A model generated the notes under the pieces. The model did not search any database and was not told the DNA's origin. It saw nothing but the letters and a program-made list of their open reading frames with translations. DNA of 64,000 nt, taken from contig NZ_CCEJ010000009.1 of assembly GCF_000750955.1 (NCBI RefSeq), positions 1-64,000 on the forward strand, in the 5' to 3' direction. Below, piece by piece: positions 15,476-24,649 of the stretch (position 1 is the stretch's first letter; each line of letters begins with the position of its first letter). The position numbers and the translations under genes were made by a program. The stretch comes from Criblamydia sequanensis CRIB-18 (GTDB lineage Bacteria; Chlamydiota; Chlamydiia; Chlamydiales; Criblamydiaceae).

Positions 15476-16747
15476 ATGTACATTCCATTAGCAGAACGGA
15501 TGCGTCCAAAAAAACTTGCAGAGGTCGTCGGGCAAGAACATTTATTAGAAGAGGGCGGCATCATTAAAAGTTCCATGGAGAAAAAACGCCCTTTTTCACT
15601 TCTTCTTTGGGGGCCGCCTGGGTCCGGAAAAACAACCCTTGCCAAGCTTTATGCATCCTATTTTGACGCCAAATTAATTTCTATAAGCGCTGTCACAAGC
15701 GGGGTTGCCGATTTAAAAAAGATCATCAGTGAAATAGAAGGAAGTCCCCTGCTTCACAGGATGACTTTTATTTTTTTAGACGAGATTCATAGGTGGAATA
15801 AGTCCCAGCAAGATTTACTTTTGCCCTATATAGAAAAGGGTACTTTTTTACTTATCGGAGCTACCACTGAAAACCCTTCTTTCTCTTTAAATGATGCGCT
15901 TCTATCAAGGCTTCGAGTTTTAAAGTTGAATTTTCTTTCAGAAGCCGACTTAAAAAAACTGTTAGGGAGATATGAAAAGGAAATCGGGACGCTTCCTCTT
16001 ACTGATGAAGGGCGCGACTTCCTTATTCAGAATGCGAATGGTGATGGACGCTATCTTTACAACATGATTGAAGCGGTTCAAGACGTAAATCAAAAAGAGC
16101 TTTTTTCCATTGAGGAGTTGGAAAAACTCCTTTCTCGAAGAGCTCCCCTTTTTGATCGGGCAGGAGACGGCCACTATGATTTAATCTCAGCTCTTCATAA
16201 ATCTGTTAGAGGCTCCGACCCTGACGCCTCACTTTACTGGTTTTGCCGTATGCTAGAAGGGGGTGAACAGCCCCTTTTTATAGCGAGACGAATGATTCGG
16301 ATGGCTTCTGAAGATATTGGGCTTGCCGATCCTGACGCTCTTAAAATAGCGATGGCTGCAAAAGACGCCTATGAGATGCTCGGCACGCCGGAGGGAGAAC
16401 TCGCTCTTGCTGAATGCGTGCTTTATTTGGCCCTCGCTCCAAAAAGCAATGCTATTTATACAGCTTATAATGAAGCAAGAGCTATAGCAAGAGAAACCAA
16501 TCATTTTCCTCCGCCCAAAATTATTTTAAATGCGCCGACTAAATTGATGAAAAAAGAAGGCTATGGGAAAGGCTATCAATACGATCACGATACTCCGAAA
16601 AAATTTTCCGGACAAAACTACTTTCCCGATGACTTGGAAAGGCTAAAATTTTATCGGCCTAACGAACTTGGCTTTGAGCGGGAAATGAGTAAAAGGCTTC
16701 GCTATTTCGAAGCCCTAAGAAAAGATCTCAATCCAAACGACGATTAG
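15476..16747 (+). CDS. rarA: Replication-associated recombination protein A (AAA+ ATPase)
   Basis: RarA/MgsA clamp-loader-like AAA+ ATPase acting at stalled replication forks. The N-terminus PLAERMRPKKLAEVVGQEHLL is characteristic. Walker A GPPGSGKTTLAKLY lies near residue 46, Walker B FIFLDEIHRWNKSQQD follows, and GATTENPSFSLNDALLSRLRV carries sensor 1 and the arginine finger. The C-terminal tetramerisation part includes HKSVRGSDPDASLYWFCRML and the YGKGYQYDHD segment diagnostic of RarA. At 423 residues it is full length. The ATG at 15476 fits the family start. The stop overlaps the convergent pepN stop by 4 bases. Confidence 0.96.
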   Translation: MYIPLAERMRPKKLAEVVGQEHLLEEGGIIKSSMEKKRPFSLLLWGPPGSGKTTLAKLYASYFDAKLISISAVTSGVADLKKIISEIEGSPLLHRMTFIFLDEIHRWNKSQQDLLLPYIEKGTFLLIGATTENPSFSLNDALLSRLRVLKLNFLSEADLKKLLGRYEKEIGTLPLTDEGRDFLIQNANGDGRYLYNMIEAVQDVNQKELFSIEELEKLLSRRAPLFDRAGDGHYDLISALHKSVRGSDPDASLYWFCRMLEGGEQPLFIARRMIRMASEDIGLADPDALKIAMAAKDAYEMLGTPEGELALAECVLYLALAPKSNAIYTAYNEARAIARETNHFPPPKIILNAPTKLMKKEGYGKGYQYDHDTPKKFSGQNYFPDDLERLKFYRPNELGFEREMSKRLRYFEALRKDLNPNDD

Positions 16748-19395
16748 CTTTTTGGGGCTGAATTCAAGCATTTTGAAACAAGCTCATACACATTAGGCGA
16801 AAGGTTATCATCGGATATAATCCTTTCCATTTCTTTTTGCATCATCGCTTTTCTTAAAGGGTCTACTTTCGAGTAAAGTTTAAACCCTTGAACAAGCCCT
16901 GAAGAGACGTGTGGGTTAAATTTATCAATTTTCAAAATCTGATCGGCAATTAAACGGTAGCCAGAACCGCTTTTATGATGGAATTGAGGCAAATTTTGAA
17001 TAAAAGTGCCTAAAAGCGCTCTAACATTATTAGGGATTTTGTCATCGTAGGCCGGATGATTAAGCAAAGATTCCACAAGCCCTTGCGTATCTTTTAGTGT
17101 GGATTGGCTTTGGGCCATAAACCATTTGCAAAGAACAAGCCCGTTGCCTTTCCATTGATTGTAAAAAGAATCTAAGACTTCTTTTCTTTCAGGGCAAAAA
17201 CTATTTTGGAGCAGCGTTAAAGCCGAGAATTGATCGGTCATGTTATTAGCTGTCCTAAATTGCTCATAGCAAAGTCTGATGGCATCAGGTTTTCTTGAAG
17301 CCATGAGATAGCCTAAAAGAGTGCTCTTTAATTTTCTTAAGCCCATGGATTCTGTATCGATGACATACTCTTTTTTTCGAGCTAACGCTTTATACATTTT
17401 AAGCATCGGTTCAAAAAACCACAAGCCAAGGCTCTCTTTTAGAAGCTCCCTTGCGATATGATTCGCTTCAAAATCAATGATTTCCTGAGCATCTGCCATT
17501 TCTGATTCTGTTGGAAGCGTCAGTAAGCATGCTTTATAGCCCGATTCAAGGTTCTCTTCAGTTAAAATAGAGTTAAAGGCTTCATATAATTCAAGATCCG
17601 GAAGAGGTTTTCTGCCATCTTTTAAATCCTTGACCATTTCAAATAAGATTCTTTTATAAAGCTCTTGACTTGCATCCCATCTTGTAAAAGAATCCTCATC
17701 GTACTCCATGATATGAAGCAAGTCTTCTTTTTCGTAAGGGGCTGTGATCTTAATCGGCGCAGAAAAACCTCTGTTTAATGAAGGGACAGCCGTTTTTGGA
17801 ATGTTTTTAAAAGCAAATCTTTCTCTTTTTTTAGAAACTGTCAAAATGTAGGTTGTTCCGACCTCTCTTGCATTTGCAATTTTAGCTCTTAAAGGTTTTC
17901 CCGATATGTCGATAAAGCCTACCGCTAAGGGAAAAAGAAAAGGTTCTTTCTCTTTTGACGAAGAGCTTGCTATTTGATCGATTTCAAGAATAAATTCTTC
18001 CTCGTTGTCATCATAATCAAAACGCAAACTAATTTCGGGCGTCCCTGCTTGGGTATACCATTTTGAAAAAGCCTTTAGATCGGCAGCCCCGATTTTATCG
18101 AAGGATTTAACGAAATCCTCTGTAGTGATAGCCTTCCCGTCATAATCTAAAAAATACTTCTCCATCCCTTTTTTAAAGTCTTCCTTACCAAGAAGACTCT
18201 CTATCATTCTTACAACTTCAGCCCCTTTATAATAAATGGTTGTGGTGTAAAAATTATCGATTTGGATGTAGGATGCAGGTTTAATAGGATGTGAAGTTGG
18301 ACCTGCATCTTCAGGGAACTGATTCTTTCTTAAATAAAAAACATCTTCAATTCTTGCAATGCCTCTATAATGCATATCAGCTGTAAATTCCTGATCTCGA
18401 TATACGGTGAGCCCCTCTTTAAGAGTAAGCTGAAACCAATCCCTAAGGGTAATTCTATTTCCTGTCCAATTGTGGAAATATTCGTGAGCTACAACTTTTT
18501 CAACCCTCATAAAATTATCATCGGTTGCCGTCTCGGGATCAACCAATATGGCATTGGAATTGAAAATATTGAGTCCTTTATTTTCCATAGCTCCGAAATT
18601 AAAAGCTGAAACTGCCACAATCATAAATAGATCGAGATCATATTCCCGGCCAAACTTCTCCTCATCCCAACGCATGGCCTTCTTTAGGGAATTCATCGCA
18701 TGCTGGCATTTATCTTCGGAACCTTTATCACAATAAATTCTAAGCTCAATGGTGCGGTTCGATTGGGTCTTAAAAGTACTTTTGATCAGCCCTAAATTGC
18801 CTGCTACTAAAGCATATAGATAGCAAGGTTTTAAAAAGGGATCTTCCCAAACCGCATAATGCTTGCCGTTTGGCAAGTCAGATTCCTCAATCAAATTGCC
18901 GTTGGATAACAAAATGGGGTATTTATCCTTTGAGGCAATGATTTTTGTCGTAAATTTTGTCATGACATCCGGGCGATCGGGAAAGAAAGTGATTCTTCTA
19001 AAACCTTCCGCTTCATTTTGTGTGCATAGAATGCCGCCGGTTTCATAGAGTCCGGATAAACGTGTATTCTTGCTAGGCTTTAGACCCGTTTTAATCTCCA
19101 AATTAAGGACTTCCGGCGGCTCAAAGATTGTAAGTCCCTCTTTTTCAATTTTATAAGTGCCCTTTGGAAGTACGGTTCCATTATTTTTAATGGAAAAAAG
19201 CTCGATATCTTCACCGTTTAAAAAAAGAGGATGGCCGTCTTGTTCTTTTTGGGAACGCCTTAAAGATAGCTGAGAGGTAGCGGTTGTGTTTTCCGGATCC
19301 AGATCAAAGGTTAGAAAAATGGAATCAACGGTATAAGGGGCCGGTTTATAGTCTTTAAGATAAGTTTCTTTCGGCGTTGAATTTTTAACTGGCAT
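16744..19395 (-). CDS. pepN: Aminopeptidase N (M1 family)
   Basis: An 883-residue M1 aminopeptidase close to E. coli PepN in length and layout. The N-terminal beta domain starts with TYLKDYKPAPYTVDSIFLTFDL. The exopeptidase signature GAMENKGLN is near residue 266, and the zinc motif HEYFHNWTGNRIT is near residue 303, with the third ligand Glu in LKEGLTVYRDQEF. The C-terminal helical domain is complete. It removes N-terminal residues from cytosolic peptides, useful for an intracellular bacterium living on host peptides. No signal peptide. The start at 19395 matches the family N-terminus. Convergent with rarA. Confidence 0.96.
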   Translation of the reverse strand: MPVKNSTPKETYLKDYKPAPYTVDSIFLTFDLDPENTTATSQLSLRRSQKEQDGHPLFLNGEDIELFSIKNNGTVLPKGTYKIEKEGLTIFEPPEVLNLEIKTGLKPSKNTRLSGLYETGGILCTQNEAEGFRRITFFPDRPDVMTKFTTKIIASKDKYPILLSNGNLIEESDLPNGKHYAVWEDPFLKPCYLYALVAGNLGLIKSTFKTQSNRTIELRIYCDKGSEDKCQHAMNSLKKAMRWDEEKFGREYDLDLFMIVAVSAFNFGAMENKGLNIFNSNAILVDPETATDDNFMRVEKVVAHEYFHNWTGNRITLRDWFQLTLKEGLTVYRDQEFTADMHYRGIARIEDVFYLRKNQFPEDAGPTSHPIKPASYIQIDNFYTTTIYYKGAEVVRMIESLLGKEDFKKGMEKYFLDYDGKAITTEDFVKSFDKIGAADLKAFSKWYTQAGTPEISLRFDYDDNEEEFILEIDQIASSSSKEKEPFLFPLAVGFIDISGKPLRAKIANAREVGTTYILTVSKKRERFAFKNIPKTAVPSLNRGFSAPIKITAPYEKEDLLHIMEYDEDSFTRWDASQELYKRILFEMVKDLKDGRKPLPDLELYEAFNSILTEENLESGYKACLLTLPTESEMADAQEIIDFEANHIARELLKESLGLWFFEPMLKMYKALARKKEYVIDTESMGLRKLKSTLLGYLMASRKPDAIRLCYEQFRTANNMTDQFSALTLLQNSFCPERKEVLDSFYNQWKGNGLVLCKWFMAQSQSTLKDTQGLVESLLNHPAYDDKIPNNVRALLGTFIQNLPQFHHKSGSGYRLIADQILKIDKFNPHVSSGLVQGFKLYSKVDPLRKAMMQKEMERIISDDNLSPNVYELVSKCLNSAPKS

Positions 19396-19544
19396 GACTT
19401 TTTTCCTTTAGAAGCTTCTCCATATATTCTAAAGATTTAAGTTCTTTCTTAATAGGGGTTATCTTGGAAAAGATGAAAAAACTTGCTGAAGCTTTTGAAA
19501 AAATGTTAAGAAATAGTTGCAAATAACTATTATAGGAAAGCCAG

Positions 19545-19694
19545 GTGAGACCTTCTTTTAAAAAATTTCTTTTTATATTCTGGAGCCTATTTTTATTAGC
19601 TCTTGTTTACCTTTATTTTTTCGAACCTGAACTTTTTTACAAAATGTTCAGAACGTATAGCGGGCCTGACACACCCTTTATCAATAATCCTTAA
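19545..19694 (+). CDS. Small single-span membrane protein (49 residues)
   Basis: A short reading frame between pepN and the amidotransferase. AGGA at 19534-19537 sits 7 bases before a GTG start. The product has two basic residues near the N-terminus, one strong hydrophobic segment (FLFIFWSLFLLALVYLYFF) and a short hydrophilic tail ending DTPFINNP. It is the only plus-strand gene in the interval; both flanking genes read away on the minus strand. No family is recognised. Good ribosome site and clean membrane topology support it; its shortness and the GTG start argue for caution. Confidence 0.45.
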   Translation: MRPSFKKFLFIFWSLFLLALVYLYFFEPELFYKMFRTYSGPDTPFINNP

Positions 19695-19709
19695 CCCCCA
19701 AACCCTAAG

Positions 19710-20567
19710 TTAAAAAATAATTGGGAATAGGTCCATTTTATTATCACTATTTACAGTTAAAAAATGATTCTCAGGTAGGCTTGTCCAATCCTCTCGATAT
19801 TCGGTTAGAGGTTCGGACGAGATGATGATCGCATTTGATTCTTTTTTCAAATCGATCATGCGGCACTCGCCTTCAAGGCACTCAAAACGCTTCCCTGTTG
19901 TGTAATAAAGCGACTCCGCTTTGTAACCTGGATCTGAAACATAGCGCGTCACAACAATTTCCTTGCCATTTGTGACGGCAAAATTGCAGGTGGATATTTT
20001 ATCAATTTCCTCCTCGAAAGACCAATCTCTTATTTTTTTTAAGCAAACGGATAAAGCTTCAACGATTTCTTTTAGAGATGCCTCATCAGGCGCGGTTTTT
20101 AAGGAGTTTAAAAATAAAGCGAAAGCATGCTCAGAATCTGTCGTTCCAAGGATGATATTATAGTATTCATCTTTAAGGCTTTCTCTAAGCTTTCGTTTAA
20201 TTTTTTCAAATTCCGCAATCGTCCCGTTGTGCATAAAAAGCAAGTTTCCATACTGAAAGGGGTGGCAATTCGTTTCGATTAAACCTCCGACACTTGCAGC
20301 TCTAACATGAGCAAAAAGACAAGGAGTTTCAATGGTTTCTGCAATCCTTTCCAAATTTCGATTGGCCCAGGCCGGAGTTAAGCTTGTGTATAATCCCGGT
20401 TTTGAAGATATTTGCGGAATATACCACCCGATCCCAAAACCATCGCCATTTAAGGGCTCCTCTCGCTCTAACGATTTGATACTCTGCTTAATAAGAGAAT
20501 GAGAGGGTCTTGTAACAAGATCTGCCATCAAAGCAGGAAGTCCCTTATAAACCATAAATCGACACAT
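19710..20567 (-). CDS. Class II glutamine amidotransferase (YafJ/EgtC-like)
   Basis: An N-terminal-nucleophile amidotransferase whose Cys2 (MCRFMVYKG) becomes the catalytic residue after Met removal. Typical landmarks follow: LNGDGFGIGWY, FAHVRAASVGGLIETNCHPF and LLFMHNGTI, then TTDSEHAFALF. At 285 residues it is a stand-alone glutaminase domain like E. coli YafJ, with no synthase domain, so the acceptor is unknown. The start is fixed by the need for Cys at position 2. The protein is probably cytoplasmic. Transcribed alone, diverging from the small membrane protein gene at 20728. Confidence 0.88.
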   Translation of the reverse strand: MCRFMVYKGLPALMADLVTRPSHSLIKQSIKSLEREEPLNGDGFGIGWYIPQISSKPGLYTSLTPAWANRNLERIAETIETPCLFAHVRAASVGGLIETNCHPFQYGNLLFMHNGTIAEFEKIKRKLRESLKDEYYNIILGTTDSEHAFALFLNSLKTAPDEASLKEIVEALSVCLKKIRDWSFEEEIDKISTCNFAVTNGKEIVVTRYVSDPGYKAESLYYTTGKRFECLEGECRMIDLKKESNAIIISSEPLTEYREDWTSLPENHFLTVNSDNKMDLFPIIF

Positions 20568-20636
20568 GTTATTCCTTAAAGGTTGTATAAATTTTAATTA
20601 ACAGCTCTATTGCATTTAACAAAATTCAAATTTTGC

Positions 20637-20642
20637 TATAAT
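20637..20642 (+). promoter_or_regulatory. -10 box (TATAAT) upstream of the small membrane protein gene
   Basis: A consensus TATAAT preceded by TGC lies about 85 bases before the ATG at 20728. A well-spaced -35 is not evident (TTGCAT at 20610 is 21 bases away), so the extended -10 may suffice. Confidence 0.4.
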
Positions 20643-20727
20643 GCCTCTAGATGACAGAAAAAAAATTTAATGTTGATTTCAAGCTAGGATGCTAACCTAA
20701 ATAAGCGTTCTTTAAAGTGAGGTTTCT

Positions 20728-20976
20728 ATGGGTCTTCTCCGTATTTTATTCAATGCTATCCTTTATGCGCTTCTTTTTTATTTTATCTGGTATTTCTTCC
20801 CGGATGCATTCCAGACCTTGTCTGAATGGGTCTCCAAACTCGCAAACTGGTTGATCGATATCGGTCATCGATTTGTGGATTGGATCAAAGAGGCCACTCA
20901 TACTCAAGGGGTTCCTCACGACCGACCCGAAAAACTTTTCCTTCTTCCTTTTATCGGATTAATGAAAAAGGTGTGA
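20728..20976 (+). CDS. Small hydrophobic/amphipathic protein (82 residues)
   Basis: The N-terminal ~25 residues form a membrane segment (ILFNAILYALLFYFIWYFF). This is followed by a Trp-rich amphipathic helix (LSEWVSKLANWLIDIG, FVDWIKEA) and a basic tail. No family or function is recognised. A GAGG-type ribosome site precedes the ATG, a TATAAT lies upstream and a strong terminator lies directly downstream, so it is a self-contained, probably well-expressed unit. Small Trp-rich amphipathic proteins often bind membrane surfaces; that is inference. Confidence 0.72.
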   Translation: MGLLRILFNAILYALLFYFIWYFFPDAFQTLSEWVSKLANWLIDIGHRFVDWIKEATHTQGVPHDRPEKLFLLPFIGLMKKV

Positions 20977-20985
20977 AAATTTAAA

Positions 20986-21021
20986 AATAATGCCCTTCTT
21001 ACTTTAGGGCATTATTTTTTT
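20986..21021 (+). terminator. Strong intrinsic terminator
   Basis: Ten-base-pair stem AATAATGCCC (20986-20995) with GGGCATTATT (21007-21016), 11-base loop, then a run of T to 21021. It lies 9 bases after the stop of the 82-residue protein gene. Because AATAA/TTATT flank the GC core, it would partly work in either direction. Confidence 0.85.
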
Positions 21022-21271
21022 GACTCGATACCTTCTCAGGCTCAAACACTTATCTCCTTTTTTTCAAAAAAAAAAATCACTAAATAATTAATAATGAACA
21101 CTTTAGCTAATGGCTGCCAGAAAGCATCAATAGCTTTTTAATTTTATTAGTTTGTTAGCAGTTTTCTGTCATATCTTAAAAATTAGTGATTTTGAATTGC
21201 TTAGCATATAATTTTTAATTAAAATGACTGGTTTTTCAATTAAAATTTAAAAAGACTTCAAGGATAATCCA
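21022..21271. other. AT-rich intergenic region with an inverted-repeat-bounded segment
   Basis: No gene is seen in these 250 bases. AAAATCACTAA (21073-21083) and TTAGTGATTTT (21183-21193) are perfect 11-bp inverted repeats bounding about 120 bases, which could be a small non-autonomous element, a structured RNA or chance in AT-rich DNA. The remainder is probably the purU promoter region. Confidence 0.35.
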
Positions 21272-22123
21272 ATGCGATACACCCTATCCCTTTCTTGTGC
21301 AGATAGAGTCGGAATTGTAGCTAAAGTGGCCAATTTTTTAGCAGAGCGAGATGGCTTTATTGTTGAGTCTGCTCAATACGGCGATCCCTCGACGAGCCGC
21401 TTTTTTATGCGTACTGTTTTTACAACAAAAGACGATCATCCCCTTGATCTTAAAGCATGGAAAGAAGCTTTTAAGGAAACGGCCGGGCTTTTTGAGATGG
21501 ATTGGAAACTAAAGTCCAATCTTGAAAAGACAAAGATCTTAATTTTAGTTTCTAAAGCAAGCCACTGTCTAAATACCCTTCTCAATCAATACGCCACAGG
21601 CACATTAAATGTGGATGTGGCAGCCGTTGGCTCAAACCATCTAGATCTTGAAGACATGTGCAAGTTTTATAAAATTCCCTTTCACTATTTGCCAATTACC
21701 CAGGCTACCAAACCACTGCAAGAGAGTAAAATTTTTGAACTCTTTCAATCCTATGATGCGGATCTTCTCGTTTTGGCTCGTTATATGCAAATCCTATCCC
21801 CTGAACTTACTCAAAAGCTGCAAGGCAAGGCCATCAATATTCATCACTCGTTCCTTCCAAGCTTTAAAGGGGCTAAACCCTATCATCAGGCCTACGAGAG
21901 AGGGGTAAAGCTTATAGGGGCTACGGCTCACTATGTTTCGGATGATTTGGATGAGGGTCCTATTATTGAGCAAGAAGTCTTAAGGGTCGATCATAATGAG
22001 ACGCCGGAAGAACTTGTAGCCTCAGGAAGAGACATTGAAAGTGTTGTCTTAGCAAGAGCTGTAAAATACCATGTTGAAGACAGGGTATTTTTAGACGGGA
22101 GAAAAACTGTCGTCTTTAAATAG
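21272..22123 (+). CDS. purU: Formyltetrahydrofolate deformylase
   Basis: PurU hydrolyses 10-formyl-THF to THF and formate, balancing one-carbon pools. An N-terminal ACT regulatory domain (residues ~1-85: LSCADRVGIVAKVANFLAERDG) precedes a GART-like hydrolase domain. The hydrolase shows INIHHSFLPSFKGAKPYHQAYERGVK and TAHYVSDDLDEGPII, holding the catalytic Asn/His/Asp set of formyltransferase-fold enzymes. It is full length at 283 residues. The ATG at 21272 follows an AAGGA ribosome site. In E. coli, formate from PurU feeds PurT; no purine synthesis genes are visible here, so regeneration of free THF is the likelier role. Confidence 0.94.
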   Translation: MRYTLSLSCADRVGIVAKVANFLAERDGFIVESAQYGDPSTSRFFMRTVFTTKDDHPLDLKAWKEAFKETAGLFEMDWKLKSNLEKTKILILVSKASHCLNTLLNQYATGTLNVDVAAVGSNHLDLEDMCKFYKIPFHYLPITQATKPLQESKIFELFQSYDADLLVLARYMQILSPELTQKLQGKAINIHHSFLPSFKGAKPYHQAYERGVKLIGATAHYVSDDLDEGPIIEQEVLRVDHNETPEELVASGRDIESVVLARAVKYHVEDRVFLDGRKTVVFK

Positions 22124-22124
22124 G

Positions 22125-22970
22125 TTATGGAGTTATTTCAACTAAAAAAGGCAAGTTCAAAAGATAGCTTAAAGAGTGTTCGCTGCAAAGTTTATAAGGA
22201 TTTTCAAATACAATTGAAAAGGTTATTTTGTTTTTGCCAAGCCCTTTAGGTTTAAAGTTGGATTTATTTAAGGTTAAGCGAACCTTATCTTTAAAGGGGG
22301 ACTCCGAAAAGTCCTGGGACAAGCTAAGCTCTATAGATTCCCTTTTAAAAAGTTCTTTCGCAGCCTCCAGTGGTAGATCAAAGTCGAGTTTTAGGAAATC
22401 AAGCGTTGTGATCTCAGCCAATTTATCTTGATTTGAAACTGTTTGTCCTTTTTGAACAAATACCTTTAGGATGAAAATGCCCTCAGTTGCATAAATCTCT
22501 GTTCTTTCAAGATCAAGCTTTGCTTTTTGAAATCGGCTCTCCGCTAAAAGCAAACTCGCTTTTTTCTCTTCAATTTGAAGAGACCTTAAAGCTAAACTTT
22601 CTCCGAAGTCAGACGTTTTATATTTAGGATCGATATGCTCCCATTCTTTTTCAGCAATTAATTTTTTACCTTCTTCCTGCTTAAGTTCTAAAGCCGCTTT
22701 TTTTAGGTTTGCGTAAGCATCATTAAAAGCAATTTTTAAATTCATATCGCAAAATTTAAAGATCAGTTCACCCTCTTGAATTTCTTTGCAAGGGGCATTG
22801 TCCGCAATGAAACAAATCTGGCCGCTAATACTCGGGTAAATAGTCTGTATATTATCGGGTTGCACATGCATTTCTTTTTTTAAAAGGACCTCGACCTCTT
22901 CTGTAAATAGGGAGTGAGCCTGCAAAAAAAAGATCAAAAAAAAGATTTTTTGTTTAACACTTGCTTTCAT
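22125..22970 (-). CDS. HlyD-like periplasmic adaptor (membrane fusion protein)
   Basis: A 281-residue exported protein with an N-terminal signal (KQKIFFLIFFLQAHSLF). The half-lipoyl beginning is IQTIYPSISGQICFI, followed by a coiled-coil hairpin around residues 85-150 (AYANLKKAALELKQEEGKKLI; QIEEKKASLLLAESRFQKAKLDL) and the returning lipoyl half (GIFILKVFVQKGQTVSNQDKLAEI). A short beta-barrel part ends the protein. It would bridge an inner-membrane pump to the TolC-like channel encoded 12 bases upstream in the same operon. No pump gene adjoins, so a pump encoded elsewhere must complete the system. Short for the family but with all core elements. Confidence 0.75.
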   Translation of the reverse strand: MKASVKQKIFFLIFFLQAHSLFTEEVEVLLKKEMHVQPDNIQTIYPSISGQICFIADNAPCKEIQEGELIFKFCDMNLKIAFNDAYANLKKAALELKQEEGKKLIAEKEWEHIDPKYKTSDFGESLALRSLQIEEKKASLLLAESRFQKAKLDLERTEIYATEGIFILKVFVQKGQTVSNQDKLAEITTLDFLKLDFDLPLEAAKELFKRESIELSLSQDFSESPFKDKVRLTLNKSNFKPKGLGKNKITFSIVFENPYKLCSEHSLSYLLNLPFLVEITP

Positions 22971-22982
22971 TTTCTTCTCTTT

Positions 22983-24374
22983 TTAAAAACATTTCATTCC
23001 AAGCGAGCGATAGAGCTTGCCTCTTGCTATCATCAAATCGGCTTGTTTTTCGACTAATAATCTTTCTAAAGCTTGCAAGCTTTGGATAGCATCAATGACT
23101 GTCAAATAATCCACTATTCCAATTGAATAACTCTCTTCCGCCATACTTAAAATCCGGCCTGCTTGTTCTATTTGTTCTTTTATAGTCTCGATCAAAAAGG
23201 TTGCTTCCCTTTCCTCTACAAGAGCTTTTTCAACCTCGTTAATCGCTTTTAAAAATTGGGCCCCTAACCTGTTAAGCTTATCTTCTATAATGGCCCTTTG
23301 TTTTCTAACCTGAGAACGCCTTCGCCCCCCGTCATAAAGGGGGCCGATCAAGGTGATTGCGGCTTCAACAAGCGCTTCATCGATAACGTTGCTAAGACCG
23401 CCAATTGCAATCTCCAGAGATATTGGAACTACAAGTCTCGGATAGCAGTTCAAAATAGCAGCTTTTAGATCAAAACCGGATGCTAAAAAGTCTTCATAGG
23501 CGCTTTTAATATCAGGTCTATTGAATAAAAGATCGATTGGGTTCTCAAGATAAGGCTTAGGAGGTAAAAGTAAGGGGAGGGATTTCGATAAAAAATAATT
23601 CCTATCCGGATTTTTGCCAAGAAGAACGCTTAAGGCAATATAGCTTTGATCAAGAGAGCTTTCCTGCTCAATTTTTCTTAAATCCAAGCTTTTTAGTTGC
23701 AGTTTCTGCAAGTTTACATCAAGCGCTGTCGTCTCGCCAATCATAAACCTAAGCCTTAAAAGATCAAGAAGCCTGCCGCTTATTTTTTCCTGCTCAAAGG
23801 ATAGGCCCATCAACTCATTATATTTGATTATTTCAACAAAAAGATCAAAGGCTGTGCCTGTTAAAATTAGGGAAGTACTCTCTTGGTCATAATAGGAAAA
23901 CTGATAACTATGGAAGGCTGATCTTACCAGGGAATCAAGCCTGCCATAAAGATCGTATTCATAAGCAAAGGTCGGATTGATTAATCCCCCAAGTCCAACA
24001 CCGCTGTCGTCTGTTCCAACAGGATTCCATTCCAGTTCGATTCCGACTCCTAAATTTATTTCAGGTTTTTTATTTGCCCTTGCCATTAAAACTTCGGCAT
24101 GCGCCGCATAAATTCTTGCCCATGCCGATTTGAGATCCAGGTTATTTTCTAAAACCGTATTCATAAGTTCATCAAGATCTTCTCTTCCAAAAGGAGTCCA
24201 CCAAGGACCTTCTATTGGAACTTTTGGATCTGCATCGGATTCATAAACAAAAGAATCAGGAATATCGGTTGGAAATTCTCTTTCAAGATTATACTTTACA
24301 GGTTGGCAAGCCGTGAGGATGAAAAATCCTATTAAAATTGACAAATAGAGTTGAAAAGAGCAAATCGCAGCCAT
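22983..24374 (-). CDS. TolC-family outer-membrane efflux lipoprotein (NodT/OprM-like)
   Basis: Outer-membrane channel subunit. The N-terminal lipobox FILTAC (Cys23) marks lipid attachment, and the early WWTPFGREDLDELMNTVLENNLDLKSAWARIYAA is the typical first coil of OprM-like factors. The duplicated TolC arrangement is visible: a first half to about residue 230 (helical ALDVNLQKLQLKSLDLRK) and a second half with LLFNRPDIKSAYEDFLASG and NEVEKALVEEREATFLIETI. At 463 residues it is full length. It is the first gene of a two-gene operon with the HlyD-like adaptor. It exports drugs, peptides or lipids together with an unlinked inner-membrane pump. Confidence 0.88.
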   Translation of the reverse strand: MAAICSFQLYLSILIGFFILTACQPVKYNLEREFPTDIPDSFVYESDADPKVPIEGPWWTPFGREDLDELMNTVLENNLDLKSAWARIYAAHAEVLMARANKKPEINLGVGIELEWNPVGTDDSGVGLGGLINPTFAYEYDLYGRLDSLVRSAFHSYQFSYYDQESTSLILTGTAFDLFVEIIKYNELMGLSFEQEKISGRLLDLLRLRFMIGETTALDVNLQKLQLKSLDLRKIEQESSLDQSYIALSVLLGKNPDRNYFLSKSLPLLLPPKPYLENPIDLLFNRPDIKSAYEDFLASGFDLKAAILNCYPRLVVPISLEIAIGGLSNVIDEALVEAAITLIGPLYDGGRRRSQVRKQRAIIEDKLNRLGAQFLKAINEVEKALVEEREATFLIETIKEQIEQAGRILSMAEESYSIGIVDYLTVIDAIQSLQALERLLVEKQADLMIARGKLYRSLGMKCF

Positions 24375-24649
24375 TTTTTCATAAAGTAAATAATTTAATA
24401 AATTAGAGAACTAATGTTAAAAGCGCAAGAGGATCCAAGGAAAAAGTTAAAAAAAGACTTGATTATTAATAAAAATAAAGGCAATATTTTGTACCCAGTG
24501 TTGAATATTTTTAGGTAGCCCTTAATTCAAGGGGTTAAACTTAATTTCAAGGATCAAGATTATCTTGATTTTAGATTGGCATCTTTTGCATGATGGTTTT
24601 TTAAGATATTTGTTAAACCTCCTGCATTAACCTTACAAAAAGGCATCCC
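24375..24649. other. Divergent intergenic region with a short hairpin
   Basis: 275 bases between the divergent TolC-like and desaturase genes hold no ORF. ATCAAGA (24553-24559) and TCTTGAT (24563-24569) form a perfect 7-bp hairpin followed by TTTT. It may be an operator or a leader hairpin of the desaturase gene, which starts 80 bases downstream. Otherwise AT-rich promoter DNA. Confidence 0.35.
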
